Positions 9,269-18,990 of a stretch of DNA of 64,000 bases are shown in pieces. A program made the position numbers and the translations under genes. Source of the stretch: Paracoccaceae bacterium (GTDB lineage: Bacteria; Pseudomonadota; Alphaproteobacteria; Rhodobacterales; Rhodobacteraceae); the NCBI GenBank assembly GCA_902602765.1, contig CACKSH010000003.1:1-64000 (forward strand), written 5' to 3'. Within the stretch, counting starts at the first letter, position 1; each line of letters opens with the position of its first letter. The notes beneath the pieces were generated by a model that did no database searches, was not told where the DNA came from, and worked only from the letters and a program-made list of their open reading frames with translations.

Positions 9269-11536
9269 ATGAAAAATACAAAGTTTACTAAAGACGAAGC
9301 GCTCGCGTTTCATATGGAACCAGTGCCTGGAAAGTGGGAAGTTAATGCAACAGTTCCTATGGCAACTCAGCGAGACTTATCGCTTGCATATTCTCCGGGG
9401 GTTGCCGTGCCTTGTTTGGAAATTTCTGAAAATCCAGAGTTAGCGTATGATTATACAAACAAGGGAAACTTGGTGGCAGTAATATCTAATGGGACAGCGG
9501 TTTTAGGATTAGGAAACCTTGGAGCGCTTGGAAGCAAACCGGTCATGGAGGGAAAATCAGTTCTTTTTAAAAGGTTCGCAGATGTTAATTCAATTGATAT
9601 TGAATTAGACACAGAGGATCCTGAGGAATTTTGCCGAGCAGTAAAATTGATGGGGCCGACCTTTGGAGGCATCAACCTCGAAGATATAAGGGCTCCAGAG
9701 TGTTTTATAATTGAGCAGCGTCTAAAAGAAGAAATGGATATACCTGTTTTTCACGATGATCAGCATGGAACAGCAGTAATTTGCGCGGCTGGTTTAATAA
9801 ATGCCTTGTATCTATCGGAAAAGAAGATTGAAAACGTGAAGATTGTTTTGAATGGTGCAGGTGCGGCCGGTATAGCTTGTATCGAGCTTCTAAAGTTTAT
9901 GGGGGCTCGTCATGAAAACTGCATAGTTTGTGACACAAACGGGGTAATTTTTCAGGGTCGTACTAAAGGTATAAACCAGTGGAAGTCAGCCCATGCAGCA
10001 AATACAAAAGCAAGGACACTAGCGGAGGCCTTAGATGGGGCAGATGTGTTTATTGGTGTTTCTGTCAAGGGAGCAGTTACTCAAGAAATGCTTAAAACCA
10101 TGGCAAAAGACCCAGTAATATTTGCGATGGCTAATCCTGATCCTGAAATAACTCCAGAAGAAGCACATGAGGTTCGTATCGATGCAATTGTGGCTACTGG
10201 AAGAAGTGACTATCCCAATCAAGTTAACAACGTATTGGGATTTCCATATTTGTTTAGAGGAGCTTTAGACATCCATGCCAGAGCAATTAATGAAGAGATG
10301 AAAATAGCATGTGCTACTGCTCTTGCCGAACTTGCACGCGAAGATGTTCCCGATGAGGTCGCGGTGGCGTATGGGCGGGAACTTAAATTTGGCAGGGACT
10401 ATATTATACCTACACCTTTCGATCCCCGTTTAATTTTTCGAGTTCCGCCAGCTGTTGCTAAAGCAGGAATGCATACAGGAGCTGCTAGGCGTCCAATAAT
10501 AGACCTCCCCAATTATGAACTATCGCTCAAGTCCAGAATGGACCCAACTGCTTCTATCTTACAGGGTCTGCACGTAAGGGCGAGATCAAACCAAGCTACC
10601 ATGATATTTGCAGAGGGTGACGATCCAAGAGTCCTTAAAGCCGCGGTGACTTATCAACGCAGCGGTCTCGGTAAGTCTCTCGTAATTGGACGAGATGATG
10701 ATGTCCGCTCTAAGCTTGATGAATTAGGCTTAGTTGATGCGATAAAAGAACTGGAGGTCGTAAATGCGGCAAAAACTGAGCACCTGGATACTTATAAGGA
10801 CTTTTTATATGATCGCCTTAACCGAAAAGGCTTCGATCCTGCAGATGTCCATAGAATTGCCTCAAGGGACAGGCATGTTTTCGCAGCATTAATGTTGGCC
10901 CACGGTCATGGTGACGGTTTGGTTACTGGCGTGACCCGAAAATCCGCGATCGTTCTTGATAGAATTAATCACGTATTTGATGCAAATGCCGATAATGGTG
11001 TTACAGGAGTAACGGCATTAATTCATAAGGGTAGAATAATATTAATAAGTGATACTTTGGTGCAAGAGTGGCCGAATGAAAAAGACTTAGCTGATATTGC
11101 AGAAAATGCAGCAGTAGTAGCTCGACAACTGGGTTTAGAGCCCAGGGTCGCATTTGTCAGCTTCTCAACATTTGGACATCCAGTATCAGAGCGGGCGGAA
11201 AAAATGTATCTTGCACCGTCAGAGCTCGATGCTCGGTTGGTTAATTTTGAGTATGAAGGTGAAATGACAGCAGATGTTGCTCTGAATATGACGGCAATGG
11301 AAGCTTATCCCTTTTGTAGATTAACAGGTCCTGCCAATATATTGGTCGTGCCGGCACGTCACTCTGCTAGTATTTCAGTAAAGTTAATGCAAGAGATGGC
11401 GGGCGCAACGGTGATCGGTCCAATTCTAACAGGTATTGATAAATCTATTCAAATTTGCTCTACTGCTTCGACCGCTACGGATATAGTAAATATGGCTGTA
11501 CTTGCGTCTTGCAAAGTTGGCACGCACCCTAGTTGA
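9269..11536 (+). CDS. maeB: NADP-dependent malic enzyme, hybrid with phosphotransacetylase-like domain
   Basis: A 755-aa MaeB-type enzyme. Residues ~1-425 form malic enzyme: YSPGVAVPC near residue 42, FHDDQHGTA near 160, and the Rossmann loop VLNGAGAAGIA near 195. It oxidatively decarboxylates malate to pyruvate. Residues ~430-755 are a phosphotransacetylase-like domain (FAEGDDPRVLKAA, HGHGDGLVTGVTR, GPANILVVPARHSA). In related hybrids this domain regulates the enzyme rather than acting as an active acetyltransferase. It is monocistronic, divergent from mutS and convergent with msrA. Confidence 0.94.
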   Translation: MKNTKFTKDEALAFHMEPVPGKWEVNATVPMATQRDLSLAYSPGVAVPCLEISENPELAYDYTNKGNLVAVISNGTAVLGLGNLGALGSKPVMEGKSVLFKRFADVNSIDIELDTEDPEEFCRAVKLMGPTFGGINLEDIRAPECFIIEQRLKEEMDIPVFHDDQHGTAVICAAGLINALYLSEKKIENVKIVLNGAGAAGIACIELLKFMGARHENCIVCDTNGVIFQGRTKGINQWKSAHAANTKARTLAEALDGADVFIGVSVKGAVTQEMLKTMAKDPVIFAMANPDPEITPEEAHEVRIDAIVATGRSDYPNQVNNVLGFPYLFRGALDIHARAINEEMKIACATALAELAREDVPDEVAVAYGRELKFGRDYIIPTPFDPRLIFRVPPAVAKAGMHTGAARRPIIDLPNYELSLKSRMDPTASILQGLHVRARSNQATMIFAEGDDPRVLKAAVTYQRSGLGKSLVIGRDDDVRSKLDELGLVDAIKELEVVNAAKTEHLDTYKDFLYDRLNRKGFDPADVHRIASRDRHVFAALMLAHGHGDGLVTGVTRKSAIVLDRINHVFDANADNGVTGVTALIHKGRIILISDTLVQEWPNEKDLADIAENAAVVARQLGLEPRVAFVSFSTFGHPVSERAEKMYLAPSELDARLVNFEYEGEMTADVALNMTAMEAYPFCRLTGPANILVVPARHSASISVKLMQEMAGATVIGPILTGIDKSIQICSTASTATDIVNMAVLASCKVGTHPS

Positions 11537-11562
11537 GGTTCAATTTATTACGAAAGTATAGA

Positions 11563-12204
11563 TTACTTGGTAAACTGCGCCGAAGAGCCCCATAGCTTTT
11601 TTACTGTATCGTCCCTTCGACAAGATTTTCGATAGAGTTTATAGGCACTAGATTGTTTTCTTGGCCCATATCTGGTGAGAATAATATTTTCTCCTTTGTA
11701 ATAATCTTGATGATAGTCTTCGGCGACATAAAACTTTTCTAACTTAATTATTGGCGTTACAATTTTCCTATTTAACTCTTTCTGGGCTTCGTTAAGGGCA
11801 ACCTGTGCTTTTTCGTTTTGCAGTTTGTTATTTATAAATATAGCAGTTCTGTAACTTTCACCACGGTCACAAAACTGGCCTTCATCGTCAGTCACATCCA
11901 CAGATCTCAAAAAAATATATAAGATACTATCTAATGAAATTATGGCGGGATCATACTCAATCTCAACGGCCTCATAATGGCCAGTGCCACCCCGAACAAC
12001 TTCTTTATAAGAAGGGTTTTCTATTGTCCCTCCCGTGTAGCCGGATATTGCCTCCTTAACTCCGTCAAGACTTTCAAAATCTGCCTCAACACACCAAAAA
12101 CAACCACCTGCAACTACAATTTTATCTGTTGCTGCATGCAATATGTTGGAGGTTAACGTAACAGTCAAAAATAGAAGAAAAGTTTTGAATGGAATTTTTG
12201 ACAA
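11563..12204 (-). CDS. msrA: peptide-methionine (S)-S-oxide reductase MsrA, secreted form
   Basis: An MsrA protein with the catalytic motif GGCFWCVEADFE and the GYTGG segment, followed by the SYRTAIF region. It repairs oxidised methionine. A hydrophobic N-terminus ending NILHA-A looks like a Sec signal peptide, so it probably acts in the periplasm. The longest frame starts at GTG 12246 with no ribosome site. TTG at 12204, with AGGG 9 nt upstream, gives a compact signal peptide (MSKIPFKTFLLFLTV), and I prefer it with moderate confidence. The protein after cleavage matches family length. Confidence 0.9.
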   Translation of the reverse strand: MSKIPFKTFLLFLTVTLTSNILHAATDKIVVAGGCFWCVEADFESLDGVKEAISGYTGGTIENPSYKEVVRGGTGHYEAVEIEYDPAIISLDSILYIFLRSVDVTDDEGQFCDRGESYRTAIFINNKLQNEKAQVALNEAQKELNRKIVTPIIKLEKFYVAEDYHQDYYKGENIILTRYGPRKQSSAYKLYRKSCRRDDTVKKLWGSSAQFTK

Positions 12205-12351
12205 AATCGCAAGCCCTAGATTATTAAAACACTGTTTGAAAGTCACTTAGATTTAAAATCAGCTTAGTCTATAAAAATAAATTTTATATTTCATGTTAAC
12301 GGTTTTTGAGTCACTAATACGAGACCAATTGAAAATAATCGAAAGAGCATA

Positions 12352-13260
12352 ATGTCAACGCATGTAAGTACCCATCAAGCCAAAGAGGATTTAAGAAATG
12401 AAGATCTTAAAATTTATCTAAATGGTGAAATTGTTGCAAAAGCAGACGCAGTAGTAAGTGTCTATGATAGTGGATTTATGCTTGGAGATGGCGTTTGGGA
12501 AGGATTGAGGCTGCATAATGGGCAATGGACTTTCATTGACGAACATCTCGACCGTCTTTTTGAAGCGGCTCGAGCAATTGATTTAGATATTGGGCTTGAC
12601 CGAGAAGGCGTAGAAAAAGCTCTTTTCCAAGTTCAACATGCTAATTCGATGCATACTGATGCTCATGCAAGGCTCATGGTTACAAGGGGAGTTAAGACCC
12701 GTCCATTTCAGCATCCATCGTTATCGCAATCAGGCCCCACATTTGTTATTATCGCAGAGCATTCACAACCGAAGCTACCAAGGCCAATTAAACTAGCAAG
12801 CGTTCCGCAGATAAGAGGCTTACCTATGTCTCAGGATCCAAAACTGAATAGTCATTCAAAACTTAATTGTGTACTGGCTTGTATCGCTGCAGAAAAAGCT
12901 GGTGCTGACGAAGCGTTAATGCTGGATGTAAACGGTTTTGTTAACACTACTAACGCATGCAATTTTTTTATCATACGCAGAGATCAGGTTTGGACTAGTA
13001 CTGGCGATTACTGCATGAACGGTATTACCCGCCAAAAAGTAATAGATTTATGTAAAGAAAATAATATAGAAATTTATGAAAAAAACTTTTCATTGTCAGA
13101 AACTTATAGCGCCGATGAGGCTTTTTTGACAGGTACTTTTGGCGCTCAAACCCCAGTTGGCGAAATCGACGGCAGAGTAATTGGTGACGGCACCATGGGC
13201 CCAGTAACTAGTTTTTTAAGGCAGGCTTACAAAGACCTTATTAAGAAAGTTACAAATTAA
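12352..13260 (+). CDS. class IV PLP-dependent aminotransferase (branched-chain or D-amino acid type)
   Basis: A 302-aa fold-type IV transaminase. Family features are GFMLGDGVWEGLRLHNG near residue 43, the Schiff-base lysine in NSHSKLNCVLA near residue 165, EALMLDVNGFVNTTNACNFF near 187, and the C-terminal phosphate-cup segment TGTFGAQTPVGEIDGR. Substrate cannot be told from sequence: IlvE-like (Leu/Ile/Val) and D-amino-acid transaminases share these motifs. The stop overlaps the start of the next gene (TAATG), so it is translated together with a sulfotransferase-like protein, a pairing that may guide its role. Confidence 0.85.
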   Translation: MSTHVSTHQAKEDLRNEDLKIYLNGEIVAKADAVVSVYDSGFMLGDGVWEGLRLHNGQWTFIDEHLDRLFEAARAIDLDIGLDREGVEKALFQVQHANSMHTDAHARLMVTRGVKTRPFQHPSLSQSGPTFVIIAEHSQPKLPRPIKLASVPQIRGLPMSQDPKLNSHSKLNCVLACIAAEKAGADEALMLDVNGFVNTTNACNFFIIRRDQVWTSTGDYCMNGITRQKVIDLCKENNIEIYEKNFSLSETYSADEAFLTGTFGAQTPVGEIDGRVIGDGTMGPVTSFLRQAYKDLIKKVTN

Positions 13261-13979
13261 TGCAAATTGCAATGTGGTCTGGTCCAAGAAATTTATCGAC
13301 AGCGATGATGTACGCTTTTGGTGCCAGGCCGGACTTTGATATTATTGATGAGCCATTTTATGCTGCATATTTGCATAAGACTGGTATAAATCACCCAATG
13401 CGAGATGAAATAATCGCTTCTCAGCAAATAGACCCTGTGGGTGTCATAGACGATTTGGTAAACAAAAAATATCAAGGAAAATCGCACCGCTATCAGAAAC
13501 ATATGACCCAGCACGTGTTAGAGGGTTTTGATCTTACCTGGATGAACGAAGTAACAAATGTCTTTCTTATTAGACATCCTGCGCGTGTTATAAAAAGTTT
13601 TGGTGCAAAATTAAATAATGCCACTATTGATGATATCGGTTTCAAACAGCAGCTTAATTTATTTAATTATGTTTCCGAGATTGGGCACAGGCGACTAGTC
13701 ATTGATAGCTTTGATATTCGAAAAGACCCAAGGTCCGCTTTAGAATGTTTATGTAATGAAGTTGGTCTAGAATTTATCTCTGATATGTTGTCTTGGCCAA
13801 AAGGGGGGCATAAGAGTGATGGAGTGTGGGCTAAGCACTGGTATGGCGCAGTCCATTTATCCGAAGGTTTCTCTGAGGAGGAGAAGGACCTACCAAGTCT
13901 GGACGCGTTTCACAGAGACATTTTGAGGAAAGCGCTACCATTTTATGATGCACTTGCGGAAAATAAACTTAAATTTTAA
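13260..13979 (+). CDS. sulfotransferase-like P-loop protein, partner of the upstream aminotransferase
   Basis: A 239-aa protein beginning MQIAMWSGPRNLSTAMMYAF, which resembles the 5'-phosphosulfate-binding loop of sulfotransferases. VFLIRHPARVIKSFG near residue 101 resembles the 3'-phosphate-binding segment. No experimentally known substrate comes to mind. The start overlaps the aminotransferase stop by one base. From memory, plant proteins annotated as branched-chain-aminotransferase-like join domains of these two types, which would support a joint function. That recollection should be checked. It is convergent with rppH. Confidence 0.7.
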   Translation: MQIAMWSGPRNLSTAMMYAFGARPDFDIIDEPFYAAYLHKTGINHPMRDEIIASQQIDPVGVIDDLVNKKYQGKSHRYQKHMTQHVLEGFDLTWMNEVTNVFLIRHPARVIKSFGAKLNNATIDDIGFKQQLNLFNYVSEIGHRRLVIDSFDIRKDPRSALECLCNEVGLEFISDMLSWPKGGHKSDGVWAKHWYGAVHLSEGFSEEEKDLPSLDAFHRDILRKALPFYDALAENKLKF

Positions 13980-13985
13980 GATTAG

Positions 13986-14462
13986 TTAAATTCGTTCAAA
14001 TTCTCTAAGTACACTTTCATAAACAGATTTTTTAAAGGGAACTATTTCCTCTAATAAATTTTCTTTTGGCATCCATTTCCATTTTGAAAACTCAGGGTGT
14101 TCAGTGGAAATGTTTATATCCCTGTTTCTTCCAAGAAATTTAAACAAAAACCATTTCTGTTTTTGTCCTCTGTATTTACCGTCCCAAAGCTTAGGAATTA
14201 AATCTTCTGGCAAATCATATAAGAGCCATTTTGAAGATTTAGCAAGAAATTTTACATTCTCTTCCTCAATACCTGTTTCTTCTAAAAGTTCTCTGTATGC
14301 AGCGGATTGCGGATCTTCATCGCAATCAATACCTCCCTGTGGCATTTGCCATGCATTCTGATTATTGTCTAACCTTTGGCCAACAAATACATGCCCATCA
14401 TCATTAATCAACATGATACCAACGTTCGATCGATAAGGAAGATTTTTAAATTTAGGATTCAT
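13986..14462 (-). CDS. rppH: RNA pyrophosphohydrolase RppH
   Basis: A 158-aa Nudix hydrolase. The N-terminus (LPYRSNVGIMLINDDGHVFVGQR) and the Nudix box starting GGIDCDEDPQSAAYRELLEETGI (residues ~43-65) match RppH/IalA. The enzyme removes pyrophosphate from 5'-triphosphorylated mRNA ends and starts RNase E-dependent decay. Length is typical. Its ATG overlaps the ctpA stop (TAATG), so it is the distal gene of the gpmI-envC-ctpA-rppH strand. This order recurs in Rhodobacterales. Confidence 0.93.
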   Translation of the reverse strand: MNPKFKNLPYRSNVGIMLINDDGHVFVGQRLDNNQNAWQMPQGGIDCDEDPQSAAYRELLEETGIEEENVKFLAKSSKWLLYDLPEDLIPKLWDGKYRGQKQKWFLFKFLGRNRDINISTEHPEFSKWKWMPKENLLEEIVPFKKSVYESVLREFERI

Positions 14463-15793
14463 TAATTCTGGTTGGAAATAGCAGATAGACCACTTAAAAT
14501 ATCAATTGCATAGGCTAACTGATAATCGTCTTCCCGAAGCTTAGCAGCATTCTCTGCTTTAAGCCTATCAGCCTCGATTTGTTGGATTTCATCTTCTGAA
14601 AGGCTATCGTTGGAAAGCGCACCTCTGAGGTCTGCTTCACTGCGATTGCGCCGGGTTTCTTCGTCCTCTTTTTCCGAATTATTTCGCCTTGGCTGCTCTA
14701 CTATAATATTTGGTGATACTCCGAGTGCTTGTATCGATCTTCCCGAAGGAGTGTAATAGCGAGACGTTGTGAGCCTCATTGCACCTTCGCCTCTTAGAGG
14801 CATAACTGTTTGAACAGAACCTTTGCCAAAACTACGGGTACCCACAACAATTGCCCTTCGGTGATCTTGTAATGCGCCGGCAACAATTTCTGATGCAGAT
14901 GCTGAACCACCATTAATTAATACAACAATTGGTTTCCCATTTACCAGGTCACCAGCTTTGGCATTATATCTTTCACTATCCCTACTATATCTTCCTCGTG
15001 TGGAAACAATTTCACCTTTTTCTAAAAAGGCGTCTGACACTCGAATTGCTTGGTTCAGCAGTCCACCTGGATTGTTTCGTAAATCAAGAACTATTCCGTT
15101 GATATTTTCCATCCCGCCAGCTTCTCCAACCTGTTTTTCTAAGCCATCGACAAGATTGGGATATGTTTGATCGTTGAAGGTAGTTATTCTTAGTACGACT
15201 GTATCCCCCTCAGTTCTGGCCCTGACTGCGGTCAATTTGATTGTATCGCGTATTATAGAGACATCGAAGGGTTCATCTTCTCCTTCTCTTACAACTGTAA
15301 TTATAATTTCAGATCCTACTGGCCCTCTCATCATTCCGACTGCTTCATCCAAGGTTAGCCCCAACAAACTTTGGCCATCAACGTGGGTTATAAAATCGCC
15401 TGCCTCCATGCCAGCTGCATCAGCAGGAGTGCCGTCGATTGGGGAAACTACTTTTACAAAACCTTCTTGTTGGGTTACTTCTATTCCAAGACCTCCGAAT
15501 TCACCCCTTGTTTGAACCTTCATTTTGGCAGCATCGTCCGCAGATAGATAACTCGAATGTGGGTCAAGTGAGGTAAGCATTCCATCAATGGCAGCTTCAA
15601 TTAAATCTTTACTACTTACTTCTTCAACATACTCAGATCTGATACGCTCAAATATATCTCCAAATAGATCCAACTGTTCGTATATTGTTTTTTTAGTTTC
15701 AGTATCCTGTGCCAATACCGGTCCGGCTACCTTTACAGAAACTAAAACCCCCAAAGCACACCCCATAATTCCAGCTAAAAAATACTTTTTCAT
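14462..15793 (-). CDS. ctpA: S41 family carboxy-terminal processing protease
   Basis: A 443-aa periplasmic serine protease. It has an N-terminal signal/anchor (residues ~1-28 ending VLAQ), a PDZ domain at about 85-165 (GGLGIEVTQQEGFVKVVSPIDGTPA), and the S41 catalytic core with GGSASASEIVAGAL (catalytic Ser near 299) and RSFGKGSVQTV (catalytic Lys near 325). Members trim or degrade periplasmic proteins, including envelope hydrolases. It lies 4 bp downstream of an EnvC-type gene, which fits a role in cell-wall remodelling. The C-terminal tail is charged and low in complexity. Confidence 0.93.
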   Translation of the reverse strand: MKKYFLAGIMGCALGVLVSVKVAGPVLAQDTETKKTIYEQLDLFGDIFERIRSEYVEEVSSKDLIEAAIDGMLTSLDPHSSYLSADDAAKMKVQTRGEFGGLGIEVTQQEGFVKVVSPIDGTPADAAGMEAGDFITHVDGQSLLGLTLDEAVGMMRGPVGSEIIITVVREGEDEPFDVSIIRDTIKLTAVRARTEGDTVVLRITTFNDQTYPNLVDGLEKQVGEAGGMENINGIVLDLRNNPGGLLNQAIRVSDAFLEKGEIVSTRGRYSRDSERYNAKAGDLVNGKPIVVLINGGSASASEIVAGALQDHRRAIVVGTRSFGKGSVQTVMPLRGEGAMRLTTSRYYTPSGRSIQALGVSPNIIVEQPRRNNSEKEDEETRRNRSEADLRGALSNDSLSEDEIQQIEADRLKAENAAKLREDDYQLAYAIDILSGLSAISNQN

Positions 15794-15797
15794 GTTA

Positions 15798-16934
15798 TCA
15801 TTCCTTATTGAAGTCGAACCAATCGAACGGATCTTGGGGTTTATCGCTTACTCTTACTTCAATATAAAGGGATTGTGAAAGTCTTCCACTATTCAATTCC
15901 TTTCCAGTTATAAAATTTTTACTATTTGTGTTCCGACTCCCCATTAGTCCAATAGGGCCGGATTTAGGAATTATTTGCCCTGGCTTAACAAATACTTGGT
16001 CTAAGCCAGCAAATATTAATAAAACCCCCTCGTCAGGTTCTAAAATTGATACCATTTTATAGTCTAGTAGCGGTCCAGCATATAGGATAGTTGAAACAAT
16101 AGGCGAAGTAACAATTTCATTATCTTTTGTACGGATGATTATACCTGGCCGAACTATTCCAGCAGCATCTTCTTCTTTAAACTTTCGAGCAATTACACCC
16201 TCAACTGGAAGATTTAAAGCACCTTCAAAATCTTTTTCAATGGGTTCTACTGGTATGATGAGTTTTTTTTCCAAAGAATTTATTGCAACTGCAAACTGAC
16301 CTAATGATTTGGCGCTTTTTGAAAGCAGTGAGATTTTTTTGGGGTCGTCAATAAAACGTATTGGGAGGTCAGCTCTATCAGATGCAGCTTTTATTAGTGA
16401 AACTCTGGCGGCCTGGATACTTTTTAGGGATAGTTGCATTTCTACTTCTGCCCTATGGGCAAGATTTGTTAATAGCCGCAGCTTCTCTAGATCGTTATTA
16501 AGATCTCTAGCTTCAGACCTTACCCCCTCTAAGATATCAGATAAAATCAAGGAGGATCGCGCAGCATTTAATGCACCATCTGGGTGCAATAGCTTTGACC
16601 CAAGTGGTTCTCTCCCAACGACCAAGAGTGCGCCAGCTAATTCTGATATTATTTCTTTTTGTAGTATTATGTCTTTGTTTAGATTCTTACTTTGGAACTT
16701 TATGGTCCTATATGCAGACCTTAAATCGCTTAGGGATTCTTCCGTTTCTTGTATCAAAATTGATAAAGCCTTGACCCGTTCTCTGTAAGAATCGGCAAGA
16801 CTTAGCTCATTTCGTGCAGTATTTAAATCATTGAGTATTGTTTGCGTTTGAAAAAGAAATCTTTCATTAGCGAGCAATTTTGGGCTGAAGACAAGGCTCA
16901 CAGTGATAGCAAGAGTAGTAACCGTTATTCGCAA
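15798..16934 (-). CDS. envC: EnvC-like murein hydrolase activator with degenerate LytM domain
   Basis: A 378-aa periplasmic protein with a signal peptide (residues ~1-22), a long coiled-coil region (~25-215) and a C-terminal LytM/M23-like domain (~240-378). The metal ligands of active M23 peptidases are missing: the usual HxH is replaced in LYIEVR, and the first His/Asp motif reads GIIIRTK. This points to an EnvC-type activator of amidases at the division site rather than an active peptidase. The start is TTG, overlapping the gpmI stop by 10 bp, with GAGAAG upstream. Confidence 0.85.
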   Translation of the reverse strand: MRITVTTLAITVSLVFSPKLLANERFLFQTQTILNDLNTARNELSLADSYRERVKALSILIQETEESLSDLRSAYRTIKFQSKNLNKDIILQKEIISELAGALLVVGREPLGSKLLHPDGALNAARSSLILSDILEGVRSEARDLNNDLEKLRLLTNLAHRAEVEMQLSLKSIQAARVSLIKAASDRADLPIRFIDDPKKISLLSKSAKSLGQFAVAINSLEKKLIIPVEPIEKDFEGALNLPVEGVIARKFKEEDAAGIVRPGIIIRTKDNEIVTSPIVSTILYAGPLLDYKMVSILEPDEGVLLIFAGLDQVFVKPGQIIPKSGPIGLMGSRNTNSKNFITGKELNSGRLSQSLYIEVRVSDKPQDPFDWFDFNKE

Positions 16935-18463
16935 TGGTACTTCTCTATCATGCTAATTCCTGTCATTTCAGACGGTTGGTCTAAGCCCATTAAAAAAAGA
17001 ACGGTTGGGGCAACGTCTGCTAGGCGCCCCTCTTTCCTCAATTCAATATTTTCATTTGCTCCATAAATGGCAAATGGTACCAGATTGGTTGTATGGGATG
17101 TATGTTCTGTTTTAGTTTCTGGATCTATCATTAGCTCACAATTTCCATGGTCTGCTGTGATGACCATGCATCCATTATTTTTCTTAATTGCGGTCACTAA
17201 CTCACCTAGCCCGTCGTCTACTGCTTCACATGCCTTCACTGCCGCATCAAGATTGCCAGTATGCCCAACCATGTCAGGATTAGCGTAGTTAACCACGATA
17301 AGGTCAATCTTAGCATCTATTGCCTTAATGAGGCTTTCAGTAACTTTTCCTGCTGCCATCTTTGGTTGTAAATCATAAGTTGCCACCTTAGGAGACGGTG
17401 GCATATTCCGAGTTTCACCCTCAAAAGGTAATTCAAATCCTCCATTAAGAAAAAAAGTAACATGTGGATACTTTTCAGTTTCTGCCACACGAAATTGGGT
17501 TTTGCCATGCTTCGCTACCCATTCTCCCAGTGTATTTTTTATGCTTTTTTTAGGGTAACAGACTTCCATGAAGGTATTATGTTTTTCTGAGTACTCAACC
17601 ATCCCTAACAAACTAGATAGCGCTGGTCTTTTTCCAATTTCAAACCTGTCAAAGCCAGGGTCACCGATTGTGCTTAATATTTCTCTGGCGCGATCTGAGC
17701 GAAAATTTAAACAAAATATACCATCACCATCTTTCACTCCCCGATAACCTTTTATAACAGTTGCTGGAATGAATTCGTCAGTTAAACTGTTTTCGTATGC
17801 AGATTTGATAGCATCATGAAGATCCTTACAAACATTCATAGATTCGGATTTGATAATTGCGTTGTAAGCTTGGCTTACTCTTTCCCACCGATTGTCTCTA
17901 TCCAACGCGTAATATCTTCCAATAACGGTAGAAATTTTCACATTATTTGGCATGTCTTTTAATAATTGCTCTGCATATTTAAGAGCAGAGACCGGGGATA
18001 CGTCACGTCCATCCGTGATAAGGTGCAAAGCTACTTCTAAATTTGCCTCGGAAATAACTTTCGCAGAGGCGATTAGATGATCGATGTGCCCATGAACGCC
18101 ACCATCTGATAATATCCCGATAATGTGCGCTATTCCTTTGCTTGACTTAACTGACTGGATGAAGTCCAAGAGCGCCTTCTTCTTGAAGAAAGCACCATTT
18201 TCAATTTCTAAGTCAATTTGACCAAGGTCCATAGACACTACACGTCCTGCCCCTATATTTGTGTGTCCTACTTCAGAGTTACCCATCTGGCCCTCGGGCA
18301 AGCCTACATCCGCGCCATGAGTGGTTAATGTTGAAGTGGCACCATTGGCCATAATATTATTAAAATTGGGTGTCATGGCAATCAATGGAGCATTACCTTC
18401 AAATTCGTCTCGTTGTCCCCACCCATCAAGAATACATAAAACTACTGGTTTGTATTCGCTCAA
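16925..18463 (-). CDS. gpmI: 2,3-bisphosphoglycerate-independent phosphoglycerate mutase
   Basis: About 512 aa. It has the alkaline-phosphatase-like fold with VLCILDGWG near the N-terminus, the catalytic serine in GQMGNSEVGH near residue 61, and metal ligands in the NYANPDMVGHTG and ITADHGNCE segments. It interconverts 3- and 2-phosphoglycerate using Mn. An ATG at 18499 extends the frame, but TTG at 18463 has GAGG upstream and gives MSEYKPVV and a length close to E. coli GpmI (514). Both starts remain possible. It is co-transcribed with rlmH upstream and envC downstream. Confidence 0.94.
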   Translation of the reverse strand: MSEYKPVVLCILDGWGQRDEFEGNAPLIAMTPNFNNIMANGATSTLTTHGADVGLPEGQMGNSEVGHTNIGAGRVVSMDLGQIDLEIENGAFFKKKALLDFIQSVKSSKGIAHIIGILSDGGVHGHIDHLIASAKVISEANLEVALHLITDGRDVSPVSALKYAEQLLKDMPNNVKISTVIGRYYALDRDNRWERVSQAYNAIIKSESMNVCKDLHDAIKSAYENSLTDEFIPATVIKGYRGVKDGDGIFCLNFRSDRAREILSTIGDPGFDRFEIGKRPALSSLLGMVEYSEKHNTFMEVCYPKKSIKNTLGEWVAKHGKTQFRVAETEKYPHVTFFLNGGFELPFEGETRNMPPSPKVATYDLQPKMAAGKVTESLIKAIDAKIDLIVVNYANPDMVGHTGNLDAAVKACEAVDDGLGELVTAIKKNNGCMVITADHGNCELMIDPETKTEHTSHTTNLVPFAIYGANENIELRKEGRLADVAPTVLFLMGLDQPSEMTGISMIEKYHCE

Positions 18464-18505
18464 TTTTTTGACCTCGAGTTTATTTTTTATCAGTTTCATA
18501 GAAGA

Positions 18506-18979
18506 TTATTCTCTATGATATGGAGTTTTTAAAAGTATGGTTGCACTTCTATATATCTGCTCTGCGAGCATAACCCTCGCAAGACTGTGGGGCCATACCA
18601 TTTTTCCTAATGATAGAGCATAGTCAGCTTTTTCTTTCAGATTTTTTTCAATTCCATCAGGACCACCTATTAAAAACGTGACATTATGGCTAGCGTTATC
18701 TCTCCAATTTGAAAATAGAGATGCAAGATTTGGTGAGCTTAGTGCTTTTCCATTTTCATCTAGAATGCAAATTACAGATTTTTTAGGGATCGATTTTTCT
18801 AGCAGAACAGCCTCTGCGGAGATACCACTATTTGTTTTGTCTTCAACTTCTATTAGGTTGGCAGGTCCTAAACCCAATTGGCGTCCTAATTTGTTGAAAC
18901 GATTAATGTAGTCAGATACCAGGACTGCTTCCGGGCTTTGTCTAAGCCGACCGATCGCACATATGGTAACACCCATCAT
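18506..18979 (-). CDS. rlmH: 23S rRNA (pseudouridine1915-N3)-methyltransferase RlmH
   Basis: About 157 aa. SPOUT-class methyltransferase acting on helix 69 of 23S rRNA. It has the knot motif LIGGPDG near residue 101 and the C-terminal HSLARVMLAEQIYRA stretch. The open frame reaches back to 19015, but that would overlap rsfS. ATG at 18979 follows AAAGG by a good distance, giving MMGVTICAIGRL, close to known starts. The ATG at 18976 is equally possible. The rsfS-rlmH pair is conserved in many bacteria. Confidence 0.94.
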   Translation of the reverse strand: MMGVTICAIGRLRQSPEAVLVSDYINRFNKLGRQLGLGPANLIEVEDKTNSGISAEAVLLEKSIPKKSVICILDENGKALSSPNLASLFSNWRDNASHNVTFLIGGPDGIEKNLKEKADYALSLGKMVWPHSLARVMLAEQIYRSATILLKTPYHRE

Positions 18980-18990
18980 TTGCGAAACCT

